Source: Asterias rubens
Lineage: Eukaryota; Echinodermata; Asteroidea; Forcipulatida; Asteriidae
Assembly (NCBI RefSeq): GCF_902459465.1
Contig: NC_047069.1
Span: 2,418,001 to 2,482,000, forward strand
Direction: 5' to 3'
DNA: 64,000 nucleotides
Shown here: positions 11,006-23,480 of the stretch, in pieces
Position numbering within the stretch: position 1 is the first letter of the stretch
Layout: each line of letters begins with the position of its first letter
Made by a program: the position numbers and the translations under genes
The notes under the pieces: generated by a model
Told to the model about the DNA's origin: nothing
The model's database searches: none
Seen by the model: only the letters and a program-made list of their open reading frames with translations

Positions 11006-11593
11006 AAGGCCGAGTCACACTGCAGCGATAACGAAAACGATAACAACGCAAAGAGAACGCATTCTATTGGTTGAATTGCTGCACTCAGAATACGCCCACG
11101 CTCTCAACCAATCGAGGGCGTGCATTATTAACACTCTTCAGTCTACCCGCAGGTCACTAAATTTCGTTTCTTTTTACATTCCAATTATTCATCGTTTTTC
11201 GTGCGTGACCTCTGGGTGAGTGTATAATTTGTCAAAAGGGCTTCTGGAATTCGGTCACGTTCGGCCTTTTCTGAAAAGTCTCTACCAAAATAATGTACCA
11301 GTAAATTGAAACGAAGAGCATATATGTCGTTATGTATGAACAAATCGGTGCAACTCAAATTTAAAAAAAAAAAAAAAAAAAATGTACGTAAAAAATTGCT
11401 TCAAAAAGAAAGAAAGCAAGTCACAAAAACACGGCAAATTTTCCCGTTATGAATGTCAGCAACAGTCCCCAATTAGTATGAAAAACCACACAAACCCCCG
11501 CAGATAAAACCCGGCAAATAAGCTTATTAACGCACGGGTTGCGGGTAGAGACTGTCTCGTGTTCGTTCTCGTTATCGAGGCCTGTGTAGCCTT
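11006..11593. mobile_element. Weak candidate TIR element
   Basis: AAGGCCGAGTCACAC with CGATAACGAAAACG at the left is imperfectly mirrored by CGTTATCGAGGCC and TGTAGCCTT at the right. The part from 11213 onward is shared with 50216 onward, so block B seems to begin inside this unit. It contains a run of 19-20 A at about 11362. There is no coding content. Confidence 0.25.
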
Positions 11594-14500
11594 CTATAGG
11601 ATATTACCTGTGTTGATCCTAAAAAACACAACTTTCGAAAACATCGCCAAACCTTGTTTCTTATAGCTTTCAAACAATTTGTCAGATCAGGATTCATTGA
11701 AACTAATTAAGCGTGTACAGTTTAGATTTAATGTACACTGGTTTGTGTGAACTGATTCATGTACTGTTACACACATAACGTACATTATGGTCATGTTCAT
11801 TAAAGCCATTGGACACTTTCGAAACAAAAACAAAATAAAAGTTCACAGATTTATAAATTAATTTCAGGGTTTACAGAAGGTAATGGTGAAAGACTTCTAT
11901 TGAAAAATGATTCCATAAAATGCTTTACTTTTTTGAGAAAACATTAAAACAGTATCAATTCTCGATGTCAATTCCAGATATCGAGATTTACGGATTTATT
12001 TTAAACACATGTCATGACACGGCCAAACGTGCGGAAACAAGGGTGGGTTTCCCGTTATATTCTCCCCACTCCGATGACTGATTGAGCCCAAATTTTCACA
12101 GGTTTGTTATTTCATATTTAACCCACAACTGTGACGTCATACTATTGTTAAATCGCTCCATTATTTTGCACGAATGGCGCGATGGGTACAACTATTCACC
12201 CATTATGCAAACGGGTGAAACTGTCATAATAAAGTCAAGGAATAAAGTAAAAGACGTCAATGACGCCATAGGCCATAATATTGTTTTGAACAGAGATTAG
12301 AGCTACGCATGTATTACAAAATGATCGTACAAACTTTCCACAAGGTAACAGATACATTGTTAAATTATTATTCAGCTGTGATGTAAAACAAATGTTAGTT
12401 AACTACAACAGCCATTTCAGCAGGTCTTAAAGTCAGATAAATCAACTTCGTTTTAACCAGTACTTTTTTAAATTAATTCAAAATGCTTAATTTGTCATAC
12501 ACAAACATGGTAGTGGTAAACTCCCTCAAAATTAAATCTGCAAAGATACTTCTTCCAATATCATTATAAAATAGCGGGAATTTAACTGAAATTGTTGATC
12601 ATTAAGTTAGCTTAAATTTGTTAATTTTGTCAAGTTATGTCAGAAATATCTTAAACTACAGGCCTGTACGGTAGGTCACTTCTTTTATCTTAACCATTGG
12701 GTTTTTTGTAGACCGAGCAAGTCGGCTACAACATCATCCGTGTCATAGTCACATTCTATCACTTCACTAAATTTACCTTGAGTCAGGGGAAAAAAAAATT
12801 CTGCTGCCACTTTAGCTCCCAATCCATAACGCCACTGTCTATGGAACGAGCGTATTTCCTTGGTCTTCGTCCATGTACCATGTTCACGCACCACCAGTGG
12901 TGTTCACTGGTGAAAAGGCTTTGGCCCTACGTAACACACACAAACAATTGCCTTTAACAATTTTTAAAATATCGCGCCATTCGTGCAAAATAATGGAGCG
13001 ATTTTAACAATAGCATGACGTCACAGGTGTGGGTTAAGTCGCATAATGCCCTCGGCCGGTGAACGCGCCATTCGTGGGTAGGAATGACCCTCGGGCTTCG
13101 CCCTCGGGCCATTCGTACCCACGAATGGCGTGCACCTGGGGCATTATCCTATACATAAGTTTTGATACACGAAGTGTGGGCCTTTGGACAACACTGTTTA
13201 CCGAAAGTGTCCAATGGTTTTAAGACACCATAGCCAAGTGCAAGTAAGTCCTACCTCAAGCTGTAGATGTGACTGATGCTGTAGATGTGACTAATGCTCA
13301 CTGCGTACACTTGAACCTCTTTGATGAATGGGAAGTGGAAGATTGTCGGAAACAGTAATGGATTCTGTGCGATAAACAACGTAAAAGTTTACATTACAAA
13401 AACAGTGCACCTCCTTCGCCAACCAACAAAATGTTGTACTTCCGCATGGTTTGGGCTTAAATCACACGGCCATGAGGTATGCGTTATAGTAGTAGTTTCT
13501 CACAACTGGGAAAACCCCACATACCCTAACCACATATGGTGTTCGTCATGGGTCGATGGTTACAAAGGTTCATATTGCATTAAAAGTGCACCTCTTTCAA
13601 CCATTGCGATAGTGTGTGCTACATATGTAGTTTTCCTCACATCAATGGCTGATGTGTTTGTTCAAAGGGCAAGGAACAGCTGTATAAAGTTCGTGGAACT
13701 TGATGTGACAAAAAAGAATGAATGAATGAATTAAGACTTTTAAGGGGATGTCATAATGTTAGTGTTTCCTAAAAAAGACAGATCGAGTTTCAATACAAAA
13801 GCGTGTACATGCAATCCAAAATACTGGTTTGTGAGAAATGAATCATGTACAATCATCGTAGGGTCATATTATGTTATCGACCCTCAAATGTTTTCGAACT
13901 CCAAATTTGATTCCCGTTTACCGCAAGACTGTGCAAGCTCCACCGGTGACAGAAGCTCTGCTGTTTACTCACGGTCTGTATTTTTATCAGGCTTAAACAT
14001 GGCAAGAATAAAGTTTCCTGTGGTAGGTTATGCTCAAACATTTATAAAATGATGATATTTTGGTACATATTATCACTAATGCATTATTATGCCCACAATC
14101 AAATGAGTCAAAGAAACATCATCCAACCTCGAAAGTTCAAAACAAAATTATCATCTTGGGATTCTAAGGCGTGCCAATATGGGGGGAAATTAAAGTATTT
14201 TAAGTGAAAATGACTTTTTGTATTTTTTATTAACTGCAGACTGTAATAAATTCTGACAAACGTAGCAAATAATATGTCTACATTAAAGAGAAAACATAAC
14301 AGATTCGTTTCTTATCTCCTGAAACAAAAAAATGCTGGTCTGAAATACGGGAACACCGATTGTAATGAGGTCTTTGTGTTTCAAGGGGGATTGGGGTGTT
14401 TTACTGTCGTGCCTTGTGATATCTCTGGATTATAATCTAGTAGCCATATGTCTTAGGACAAAAATGTAATTAATATTGTTTAATATTAATTGAATGAGAT

Positions 14501-14750
14501 TGTTGATTTATTTTGCACACCGTATACTACTGTTATTCAATAAAATGTCAACCATGAAAGCTTTGAAAACATATGACGCCGCTCGAATGTCGTGCATGCA
14601 TTAGCACTGTAAATGGCGGACTGTCTCTCGCAACGTAAAACCAAAGCTTTTAAGATTTCAACACACAATGGAGTGCAAGTGTCTTTGTAAGAAGGTTGGA
14701 TGGATGACAGTTTTCCTGTCCAACTGAAAACCCATAACACCAGGATACAC
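11213..14750. repeat. Duplicated block B, copy 1
   Basis: Collinear and nearly identical with 50216-53690. It carries the 1.4-kb TTAA element and then about 1.5 kb without a convincing gene. The frames at 13321-13725 and 13756-14052 are only partly open in the other copy. Within it, from 13237, is one of six copies of a module that starts CAAGTAAGTCCTACCTCAAG. Confidence 0.85.
11800..13223. mobile_element. Non-autonomous TTAA-flanked DNA transposon, copy 1
   Basis: The element is bounded by TTAA at 11800-11803 and 13220-13223, with terminal repeats starting AAGCCATTGGACACTTTCG and ending in the near-complement. Further inside, the segment around 12120-12185 reappears inverted at 12968-13030, including CGCTCCATTATTTTGCACGA. 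A strong hairpin sits at about 13070-13130. The middle unit of the locus has an uninterrupted site at 26877-26880, proving insertion into TTAA. TTAA targets are typical of piggyBac and Kolobok superfamilies. No transposase is present. A 69-residue minus-strand frame (12685-12894) is shared with the other copy but unrecognised. Confidence 0.8.
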
Positions 14751-16300
14751 ACATAGCCAACGTGACAGTTGTTACACGTCTTAGATGGTCATGTTCATTA
14801 AGACAACATAGACCCTCAGTGCAAGTAAAGTCCTACCTCAAGCTGTAGATGTGACTAATGCTCACTGCGTACATTTGAACCTCTTTGATGAATCGTAAGT
14901 GGTAATGGCCGGTAACAGTGATGAATTCTGATCGTTAACCAACGTTCAAATCGTAAAAGCAGTGCAGCTCTTCGCCAACTCGACACCGATGTGAATGTAT
15001 ACAGTACATACAACGTATTGATCGGCATCCCGTGCGAAATGCAATGATAGCTATTTCTCACAACTGGAAAACCCCACACGTATAGTGTTGCAATGCATTC
15101 TACGGTGGCCGGCTGAGACCAATGCAAAAGTGCGCGATGAATAAGTCATTTCAATGACATTTCGTACTGTGTTTGTTGAACGTGTGCAGTCTGAAATATT
15201 GACCCCAAATATTGAATACTTTGGTTGGTTGAACATTTAATAACTGGTTGATTGTTTGCCCCCTCCCCGCAAATTCCCCGTAGAACATGTAAATTTGTTT
15301 GAAACACTTACTATTTTGTTGAAATACAAGTTTGAAGTTTGTTGATCTGGTATAAAGACTCATTGAAAAGCTTCTCAATGTTCACCAAAGCAGAAACTTC
15401 ACTCCGAGTGCTTGATGTGATTTTGTGGGGGTAATTTATTTCTTGGGAGGGGAGGGGGCGGGGCATTCTGAAGGGATAGACGGAGATCAAATAAATCCCG
15501 TATTTGTACAATACTTTATACAATATCAATTTAGATTGCAGTTCAATTGTACAGCACAAAAGACTGGTCTCAATTAATGCAAATGATACAACAACTACAT
15601 GGAAGTATTTGAGTCAATTGTTGTAAAGTTCAATTATATTTTTTATTGTTTGTTCTTTTAAATACATTCTTTAGAAAAACGGAAGACTGGAAAGTGACTC
15701 TAAAAAAATAACAAAAAAACATAATTATATAAACATAAATACAAAGTGCTCAGGAAAAACGATGGAAAAATTGTAAAAAAAATAAATTATTCTTTAAAAA
15801 CTACTTTTCTGTTATAAACCGCATTTTACGTTGTCCTTTTAATGTTTGCTGTGCACGTGGTATATATAGAACACCGTACCTTCTGACTTTGGTCTCCGTA
15901 CCACATAACACAATGACCTGTGTGCATTGAACCTGACCTTCCAATATCGTGTTTGTTATGCAAATAAATGAAAGTGTAGACAACTTGACTTATGATAATA
16001 CAAGCACAATCCAGTTTGGTTTGCTTTTTACGCTACATGTTCTCGAGAATTAAACCCATTCTTCGTTCATGCATGACATTGGGATACGGTTTTTCGTTGG
16101 GTGCATTGGGTACCCAATGGTTGTGGTATTGAATCATATTTGATTCAAAGAACTTAGCTCGGGTTACTCCTGATGGAATCAACTTGAGGAATCAACCATT
16201 GAAAAGACACAACTGTGTTTACTTGTTGCGAGATCTGACTCTGTTTATGTACTTGATTTTGTTCTATTCCTTTGACGTGAAGTGTTTCTGCGCTCAAAGA

Positions 16301-16389
16301 ACGTTGTTGTTGTTGCTGTTGTCGTTTGTTGTTGTTGTAGTGGTGTTTTGTCGTTTGTTATTGTTGTTGCTGTTGCTGTTGTTTGTTAG

Positions 16390-16427
<38 letters not shown>

Positions 16428-16436
16428 TTTTTTTGC
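16301..16436 (+). repeat. (GTT)n microsatellite
   Basis: An impure GTT/GCT run ending in about twelve perfect GTT units and a T-run. It creates a 152-codon open frame that is Leu/Val-rich only because of the repeat. The other block C copies lack the expansion. Confidence 0.95.
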
Positions 16437-17862
16437 TTGGGTTTTTGTTTATATCACCCGGCTATTTCCAAAAGGAATCAACAATTCAGCTACAGATTCA
16501 CAGGTCTCTCAATATGGTGAATAGTAAAAAACAACACACAACGCCGACTAGGTTTTTAACTTTACTTGGTGGGTTCAGGACAAGGGTTAGTGTGGCACTG
16601 TCGGAAAGCCAAACTCAAGGGCTCTCTAGCAATGTATTATAGTTTGGGACCCTTCTGGGATGAATTGTGTTTGCAGCATAAACATAGTTGTTATGAAAAT
16701 AAATCATTTTTGTAACTACTTGACTTATGATAATACAAACACAATCCAGTTTGGTTTGCTTTATACGCTACATGTTCTCGGGAAACCCGTTCTTAAAGTG
16801 GAGTTCATGCATGCAATTGAGATGTACAAGTTTTTCGTAGCGTGCATTGGATATTGTATTCCTGTTTGAAAGGTTACTTATAGCAACTGTAGAACAGTTC
16901 TTTGAAATCAGAAGATCCGTGTTGCTGTTGCTTTCCACATGCTTAAAAAGAAGAACCAAACGACCACCAGAACAAAGATGAAAGATGGAGTATGCGAGCG
17001 CGTAGCGCGTAGCCTTTAAGGCGTGGGGTCCGGGGCCCGCTTAAAGGCCCCGACTGACGTTAAAATTGGCGGGGGGGGGGAGGTTTGACCCCCCCCTTAG
17101 GGGTGCACCCGACCAAAAATGAGAAAACAGAGCGTTGAGCTCATTAATATTTTGTAGGCCCTGAAAATATTCTATATTCGACAGATTTGGGAGCCCCCAG
17201 AAAGTGTTTCAGTGTCAAAATGTTGCCCAATTGTGACCTGAGGGTTGTTGACTTCCAGCTTGAGGTATTTTGGATGACATATAGGCCCTGAAATAAATGG
17301 TCCTATTTGCTGAGAGTTGTAGGGACATTTTTCAAGATTGATGCTCGGACGTTTTGAAAATTAGAAGGGGTGTTTTTACTTGGAGGAAGAATAACTCGAC
17401 GGGCCCAGGGACTCCCCATATAAAATTGAGCAGTTTTCCCTTTAAGTTTAAGTTAAGTTAAAAGCTGTGAGACTTTTAAGTATTTTTCGTGTATTTTTTA
17501 ACATTAGCATTTTACACTGTGTGCTATAGGAGATTATTTGGTGGGTTGACCCTTAGTTTCACTGGCTATATATCAGACTAACACGTCTCTCAAATGAAGG
17601 TGAATAATGAAATACATACACATCACCGACTACGTTTTATGTTGGTCGTTTCGGGAAAAGTGTGGCACTGTCGGAAAGCCAAACTCAAGGGCTCTCTAGA
17701 AATGTATAGTTTGGGTCCATGGGACGAATCTGGAAGCTACGAGGGGTCAGGGAAAGAGGACACCCTGAAGACTTTGAGTTTGAGGGCCCAGGGTGTTGAG
17801 AACGAAACAGTAGCAGCCGGAATGAACCGTCACCCACAGCTGACCGAACCATGCCTCGAAGG

Positions 17863-17870
17863 TATAAAAG
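17863..17870 (+). promoter_or_regulatory. Candidate TATA box in block C, copy 1
   Basis: TATAAAAG preceded by GG and followed by CTAGAGAGACAG. The word is preserved at 29878-29885 in copy 2 and changed to TATAACAG at 55801-55808 in copy 3. There is no gene call downstream, so this is only a possible noncoding or lost-gene promoter. Confidence 0.2.
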
Positions 17871-18860
17871 CTAGAGAGACAGTTGTTTTATCTGCAGTTA
17901 GCCTTGATTGTCCTGAATCCGACAATCAATTTGTGTGGCCATCCTAAAGCATCTTCAGCTCATTATTCTCGAGTATTTGGGCATACTCCTAACACTCTTC
18001 AACAGCATGTTCAATAGATTTGTTTATGCACAGTGCTGTAAGGGATTCAGATTGAAACAATACCCATCCCATTATACTTCGCTTGATTTTGGTTTGATCG
18101 AAACAAGTGTCTCGTGGCACTGGTGGACGGTGACGGGCTGAGTGTGTTTAACCAATCCTGTTTATGTGTAATGTGACTTTATTGGTCCCCTTTTTAATGG
18201 GCGGGGGGGGGGGGGGTTCTGACCTATTGGGATTAGAGGTCACGTATAGTGAAGTAGTTGATCCTTTTGAGGAAGACTTGGGAATAAGACAATAATGTAC
18301 GTTGATGGTTTGTGTCTTTGGTTTCCCCAGGAAATTGTTTTAATATTGTTGATACTTCTTTGAATTGAACCTTTGTATTTTGTTAATAATAATATAGTAA
18401 AGTCCAGTCTTCGTTTACTTTTGTCATAATAGTCAAGATATATGCAACGAACTCATACATGGTACAGCGCACTATGTGTTGGAAAACAAATATGTTAATC
18501 ATTGTTTTTGGCCCTAGTTATGAGAACCAAGATAAAGATTTTAGAATTGAAGAATAAATTTTTCCCGAAAAGACTTACTTTGATGGTTTATTCTTAAAAT
18601 CTGAAGCTAAAAATTTCAATAAAGGGAATTAAACAGTTGCCGTTGATTCTTACAAATGTTTCCAGTTTACAAATAACCACATTATGCTTAATGATTTGAC
18701 TATAGAGTAAAAGAGAAAATACCATACTCTATCAACTTCCAAACACAGAGTAAACAACTATTAATTTCAGTACTATAATACAAAAAAAAAACAAGATTTT
18801 AAATGAAATTCTCCTAATCACCGATTGAGTGATTTACATTGAATAGTAAGTTAAAAAAAA

Positions 18861-20284
18861 AAAACGCAAAGAAAAAGCAACTTACAAGCTATTGATATTA
18901 CAATAGTAAGCAAGTTTTCTGTTTATTACAAATAAGGGAATCAATATGGTATGAAGAGGTTTTAAACTAGTGGTTTAATCCCAACTAGGCCTGGTTCTTG
19001 ATCATTTTACCGAGACGAAGTCGAGGTAAATTATATTTCAACACAGGAAAATTATATTACACAGTAAATTATATTTCAACACAGGAAAACGATTCAACAC
19101 ACTTTGATCCCTATTCATAAATATCTTTTCGGTCAAAACATCAAAACTTTTTGGTCAAAAAGTAAAATAAATGCAAAAATTATAATTGTTCAATGATTTC
19201 TTTCAACACAACACCCCTCCAGCTATGAAATGGTAAAGCCATCCGCCGCCCTCGTGTAAACAACTCCTTATAAGGCAATGCTGTGCGCGTCGCGCGTATC
19301 GCGTGATGTGGCACAACTGTTTCAGCCGTTACTCTCGACCAATATGAATGAAGAAACTGTCTTACAAGAACAGGTGCAATCTCGCGTGTCACGCCCATGT
19401 TTCAACACATTTTACAGGTCATAAACAAAGGTTTATACACACCCACGTGACGCGCTCTCCAACAATAGGAATAGCAAAATCTGTCTGAGGTATTTATGAA
19501 TAGCTGCTGACAATAGGTAGCATTATGTTATTATAATCAACATTATTTACTGTCATGTCTGTAGGTGGCGCCCTAGCATTGCCTCTGTATCCGACGGCAT
19601 GTTTGAAGTAAAACTACACGTTTTGCAAAATATCGATATTTCGAAAAATCAACAGATAAATCAGTTGTTAAATATTCACATATCGAGTAAGATTTGTCTT
19701 TTGTTGTAAAACATGGAGTGGTTGTAATGAAAAGGATATCCGACGTGAAGCATAACATCAATCAAAAGGCAATTACTCATAAATTTAAAAGATGTAAATG
19801 ATTCAAAAGTAACAGTCCGCGTGTAGCAACCATATTAAGATAATTTTGATAATATTTCTCTTTTTCCTCAGATCCCTCTTCAAAAATTGGATACCCCGAA
19901 AATCTTCAAAAGTCACTCCTCATTGAATAAAAGCCCCACTTTGGGGACAATTTACTTTAATATTAGATGAGATATGTGCTATTTAAGGTCAGATTATGAA
20001 TCTAGGGCCAAAAGTAAGTTGGTACACAAACTTGCAACCCTTAAGCTGTTACCGTTTCAAATTTATGGGCTCTTAAAGTTTAAAAAAGGCACAACGACGT
20101 GTTTTTGCCACGCGGCGCTGGGGCGGAGCTTTAAAAAAGGGGAGGTTTGGGCAAAATTCGTGAAGCCATATCTCGTAAACGATATGGAATATGAAACAAA
20201 GTTTGACAAAGTTTTAAGAAAATCTGAGAGGATCAGTTGGGACATTTTCTGAAATTTGGTTGATTTGACTTGGAATGACCCATG
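18861..20284. other. Noncoding spacer with module D copy 2
   Basis: Holds two copies of AAATTATATTTCAACACAGG at 19026-19090, a CpG-bearing stretch at 19200-19400, and a diverged copy of module D at 19616-19870. It is followed by about 350 bases shared with 30940-31215 just downstream of TRIM copy 3. No gene is supported. Confidence 0.6.
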
Positions 20285-20408
20285 CCGTCTGTAGTGCAAT
20301 CGGTCTATTGTTATGATTGTACATCATACCACCTTTTAGTTTGGTAAACCAGCCCAGCGGAATTTAAATCATAAGTGACTCAATGTAAAGCGAAAGTCAA
20401 ACAATTTT

Positions 20409-20414
20409 TTTATT
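20409..20414 (-). terminator. Polyadenylation signal, TRIM copy 2
   Basis: AATAAA on the minus strand, about 180 bases after the stop codon. The same spacing is seen for copy 3. It fits a cleavage/polyadenylation site for the shared transcript structure. Confidence 0.45.
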
Positions 20415-20591
20415 AAGTTATTGGTACGTTTAGAATATTAGTTGACTGTGGATTTGTTGGATTGACAGATTATTCATATTCTTGATGAGAATGCCTTGGT
20501 TTTGGTTAGTCATTGTTTATTATTGGATGTTGTTAATTTCCAATTGTCATCCACGATACTGTATCGTTTTCGACCATGACGTCATCGACAC

Positions 20592-22526
20592 TCACAGACG
20601 ATGCAAGACCTTGACCGAGTGCGAATCAGCCACGATGAGGTCACCGGTAGGAGTAAACGTCATGCCTAAAGGGTTGTACGAGCCAGGAACTACACAGCCG
20701 ATGTGCTCACCTGATGCATCGTAATGATGTATCTCATTGGTTCCATAGCCACCGCAATAAACAGACACATAGATGTCTCCAGCATCGTCGCAGCACACAC
20801 CATAGGGTTTAGCAGGCTTACCGTCAATAGAGGTGCTGATTTTGAACACCTCGTTTCCCATGAAATCCACACAAACTAGTTTCATCTTCTGGTAGTTTGT
20901 GAAGATCACACGCTCCTTGCTGCTTACAAATAGAAAGCAGTCGCTACTAATATCATCATGATATATTGTGGAAATGATAAATCCATCCATATTATGGAGA
21001 GATATTACCTTTCTCTCACTGTCAGCCACTGCAATACGATCTTTCTTGTCCACAGCAATACCATGAAGTAGACTCTTTGACTGCCCCTCGACTTGATTCT
21101 GTGAGGGTCGGAACTGACGAATGTATCTCAGTTCTCTATCATAAACCTTTACATCCTGTCCATCAGTAACCAGAAGCAGATCATCAGTCACGGCAACACC
21201 ATAAGGTTGTATTAGTTTACCGTCCTCTGTTCCACTTTGAACACCTGTAGATTTGTAACTACCCTTTGATGTAAATGTGGATAATAGCCGCCTCGCTGTA
21301 TCAGTAACGACAATGTCACCATTGCTAAAACAAGCAACGTCCAGTGCCCACTTGAACTCCCCCTCACCTCCCCCATGTTTACCAAACTCTGTCTTCACCT
21401 CCCACTTCTCCTCCTCTAGTATTTCACCGAGATCTGCATCAGTGACGATATCATGACCTTTGAACCCAATAAATGACTTGCTATGCTGCACTGTTTGAAA
21501 CTGAAGCTCTTTGTGGAAGTCTAAGTTGTGCATAACTTTTGGCTTGAGGTCCAGCAGCTCAAAGTTATCAGCATGTTGCATCAAGTCATTGACTGAAGCT
21601 ACGATCTGCTCTGCACGGCTCATCTTATCGTGATTGCTGCTCTGTATGCTCTCAAATCCCTTACCTCTTTCTTGACCGATTTGAGTGACTCTTTCTTGAA
21701 GGAGGCGAGATGCATTTCTTATCTTAGTGATTTCCTCTTCCTCCTTAGCCACAATATCTCGAAGAGCCTGGTCGACCATGAGCTGTAATCTACGCTGTGA
21801 GTGTTTGATAGAGTCGTCCACTTTTTGGAATTGCTTGCGACACTCATCAAACTTCTGCAAGGCTTCATCAACAGCTCGACGATAAGATCGAATGGAATCA
21901 TTGATTTCAGAGAGATTGTGGTTGGACGCTCGGTGATCGAGCACCGCACATTTAGGACACACAAGTTATTCACAAGTGTCGCAGTAGAAACACAGTTCCT
22001 GGTCAGTGTGTTTCCGGCACTTTGGTGTTTCAGTTTTGTCCTTGGCTTTGGGTCGCTCATTTGACGAACCGACAGCATCAATGATTTGATGATGTCTGAT
22101 AGCTTTTAGCTTCGAGTGCTGATCCAGACATGTCTTGCAATAATTCGCATCACAGCCAACACACCGTGAGACGGCTTCAAGACCTTCGTCACATCCTTCG
22201 CATGTCAAGACAGGAGGGTTAATAATGTCCTCCTTCGTACCTTCACGATTGATTACGTCATCGATAAGCGAGCTCAAGAAAAAGCAGCTAAGAAGATCCG
22301 ACAATCCCCCATCTGGGATTGATGTTTCTTTTTTACACATTGGGCAAATAATAATATCCGTCTTCGGATCCTGTTTGTCTATAAGTTCCTGAAGACATTT
22401 TAAGCAGAAGTTGTGAAGACAGTCCAGGATTTTCGGATCGATGAACCGACTCAGGCAGATTGGGCATTCGATGTGTACATGTCTAATCTTGAAAGTGGTC
22501 TCGGTGTGTAAAGCAGCTTCGGCCAT
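20592..22526 (-). pseudogene. TRIM-NHL protein, copy 2, with one in-frame stop
   Basis: Collinear with copies 1 and 3 from MAEAALHTE to the last NHL blade. Codon 187 is TAA (21966-21968) where copy 1 has TTA for Leu, so a single base change stops translation inside B-box 2, after the C-x2-C pair and before the next Cys pair. The frame is otherwise open over 644 codons, with RING cysteines, coiled coil and all NHL blades kept. A truncated product would keep the RING and B-box 1 but lose dimerisation and target binding. The otherwise intact sequence says the stop is recent, polymorphic or a base-call error. Readthrough cannot be excluded. Confidence 0.85.
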
Positions 22527-22679
22527 CTTGATGAGAATGGGCTCCTGTTACCTGATGAAATAAAACAAGGACGTGTTCGTTTTACAATCGGGGAGTGAAC
22601 AATGATGGATACTTTTAAACGCTAGGTGGCAGCACAATAACTGGGTAATTTGCCTCCTAGGATAAAGACAGGCATTGGT

Positions 22680-22687
22680 CTTATAAA
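22680..22687 (-). promoter_or_regulatory. TATA-like box of TRIM copy 2
   Basis: TTTATAAG on the minus strand at the position of the copy 1 and copy 3 boxes. The upstream CCAAT of those copies is changed to CCATT here. This copy may therefore be weaker in transcription as well as interrupted in coding. Confidence 0.3.
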
Positions 22688-22699
22688 CCCATTTATATC

Positions 22700-23480
22700 A
22701 TGATAGCATTGGATAAATGAGTGTGTTATCAATGGTCCGAGGTCATGTAGTATGTCAGCTTGCACTTCCGATCCTCGCACTTCCGAGTGTGCATAGTGTA
22801 TGTACGCCGTTGTTTTATTTATTATGTAATGTGTACATGTACGTGTGAGTTAACTGTGAATCTCTCTGTGAAATGCATGCGAGGTCAAAGGTGCATTAGG
22901 CAACATCCGTTCAGGCTGGTATTTGGGCTTATTCACGAGCCTCGAACACTGATCAGTATAATTAATAAAGATCAGTGTTTTCGAAGTGTGACGTCAGACA
23001 GGCTAGTTCGTATGTATACTCAAAAACAAGTGACCATGCCCAGGAATTTTGAACAATGGACTGACACGACTTATTGGGGTATTTGTATGATGGAAATGAG
23101 TATGTTAACAATAATGTCCTTAAATTGCTCCCCTTTTATACTTTACACCAATAATAACACCAACGCCCAGCCGGCAATCACAATGTTAAGCGAGGCCTTT
23201 TTCATTTTGCAAAGGGTACTCTTGTGGAAAATCTCAACAGTCTTTGGAATGTTTTGAAGGAGCGCCAAGGTCATGACCGGGCACTGTCATGGCCTGCGTG
23301 TCATTCAAAGCATGTGATTAGTATTTGTTCTATCAGTACATTTTTAAAACTTCTTCGAGGCTAAATTATAAAACTTAAGTATTGATGTTTTATGTATTTA
23401 GATTCTTAATATTATGCACACTGCAAGACTAATAACTTCGTATTGTTAAAAAAAAAACAGACAAATAAACTAGAATTTAG
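22700..23480. repeat. Promoter-proximal module, unit 2
   Basis: Uninterrupted upstream sequence of TRIM copy 2. From 22978 it matches 9717 and 46078 onward, and from 23220 to 23460 it also matches 26400-26660. It ends in an A-run and is noncoding. Confidence 0.7.

Larger units (their letters stand above)
14775..18860. repeat. Duplicated block C, copy 1
   Basis: Shared with 27540-30880 and 53780-57560. Landmarks include the CAAGTAAAGTCCTACCTCAAG module, a stretch with ACTTGACTTATGATAATACA, a TATAAAAG word, and an AT-rich end. About 440 bases at 17100-17560 are missing from the other copies and are probably an insertion, as I see no coding sequence there. No intron-exon structure or protein family is recognisable anywhere in the block. 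Confidence 0.8.

Noticed and set aside
10389-11051. Overlapping frames on both strands
   Set aside because: They fall in a MITE with long inverted arms, which yields mirrored frames.
13321-14052. Two plus-strand frames of 134 and 98 codons
   Set aside because: The first is broken in the paralogous copy at 52260-52656 and neither resembles a protein family.
16184-16642. 152-codon frame rich in Leu and Val
   Set aside because: Created by the GTT microsatellite; not conserved in the other block C copies.
17594-17947. 117-codon frame partly shared with 29690-29962
   Set aside because: The third copy is frameshifted, and the similarity is explained by recent duplication of block C.
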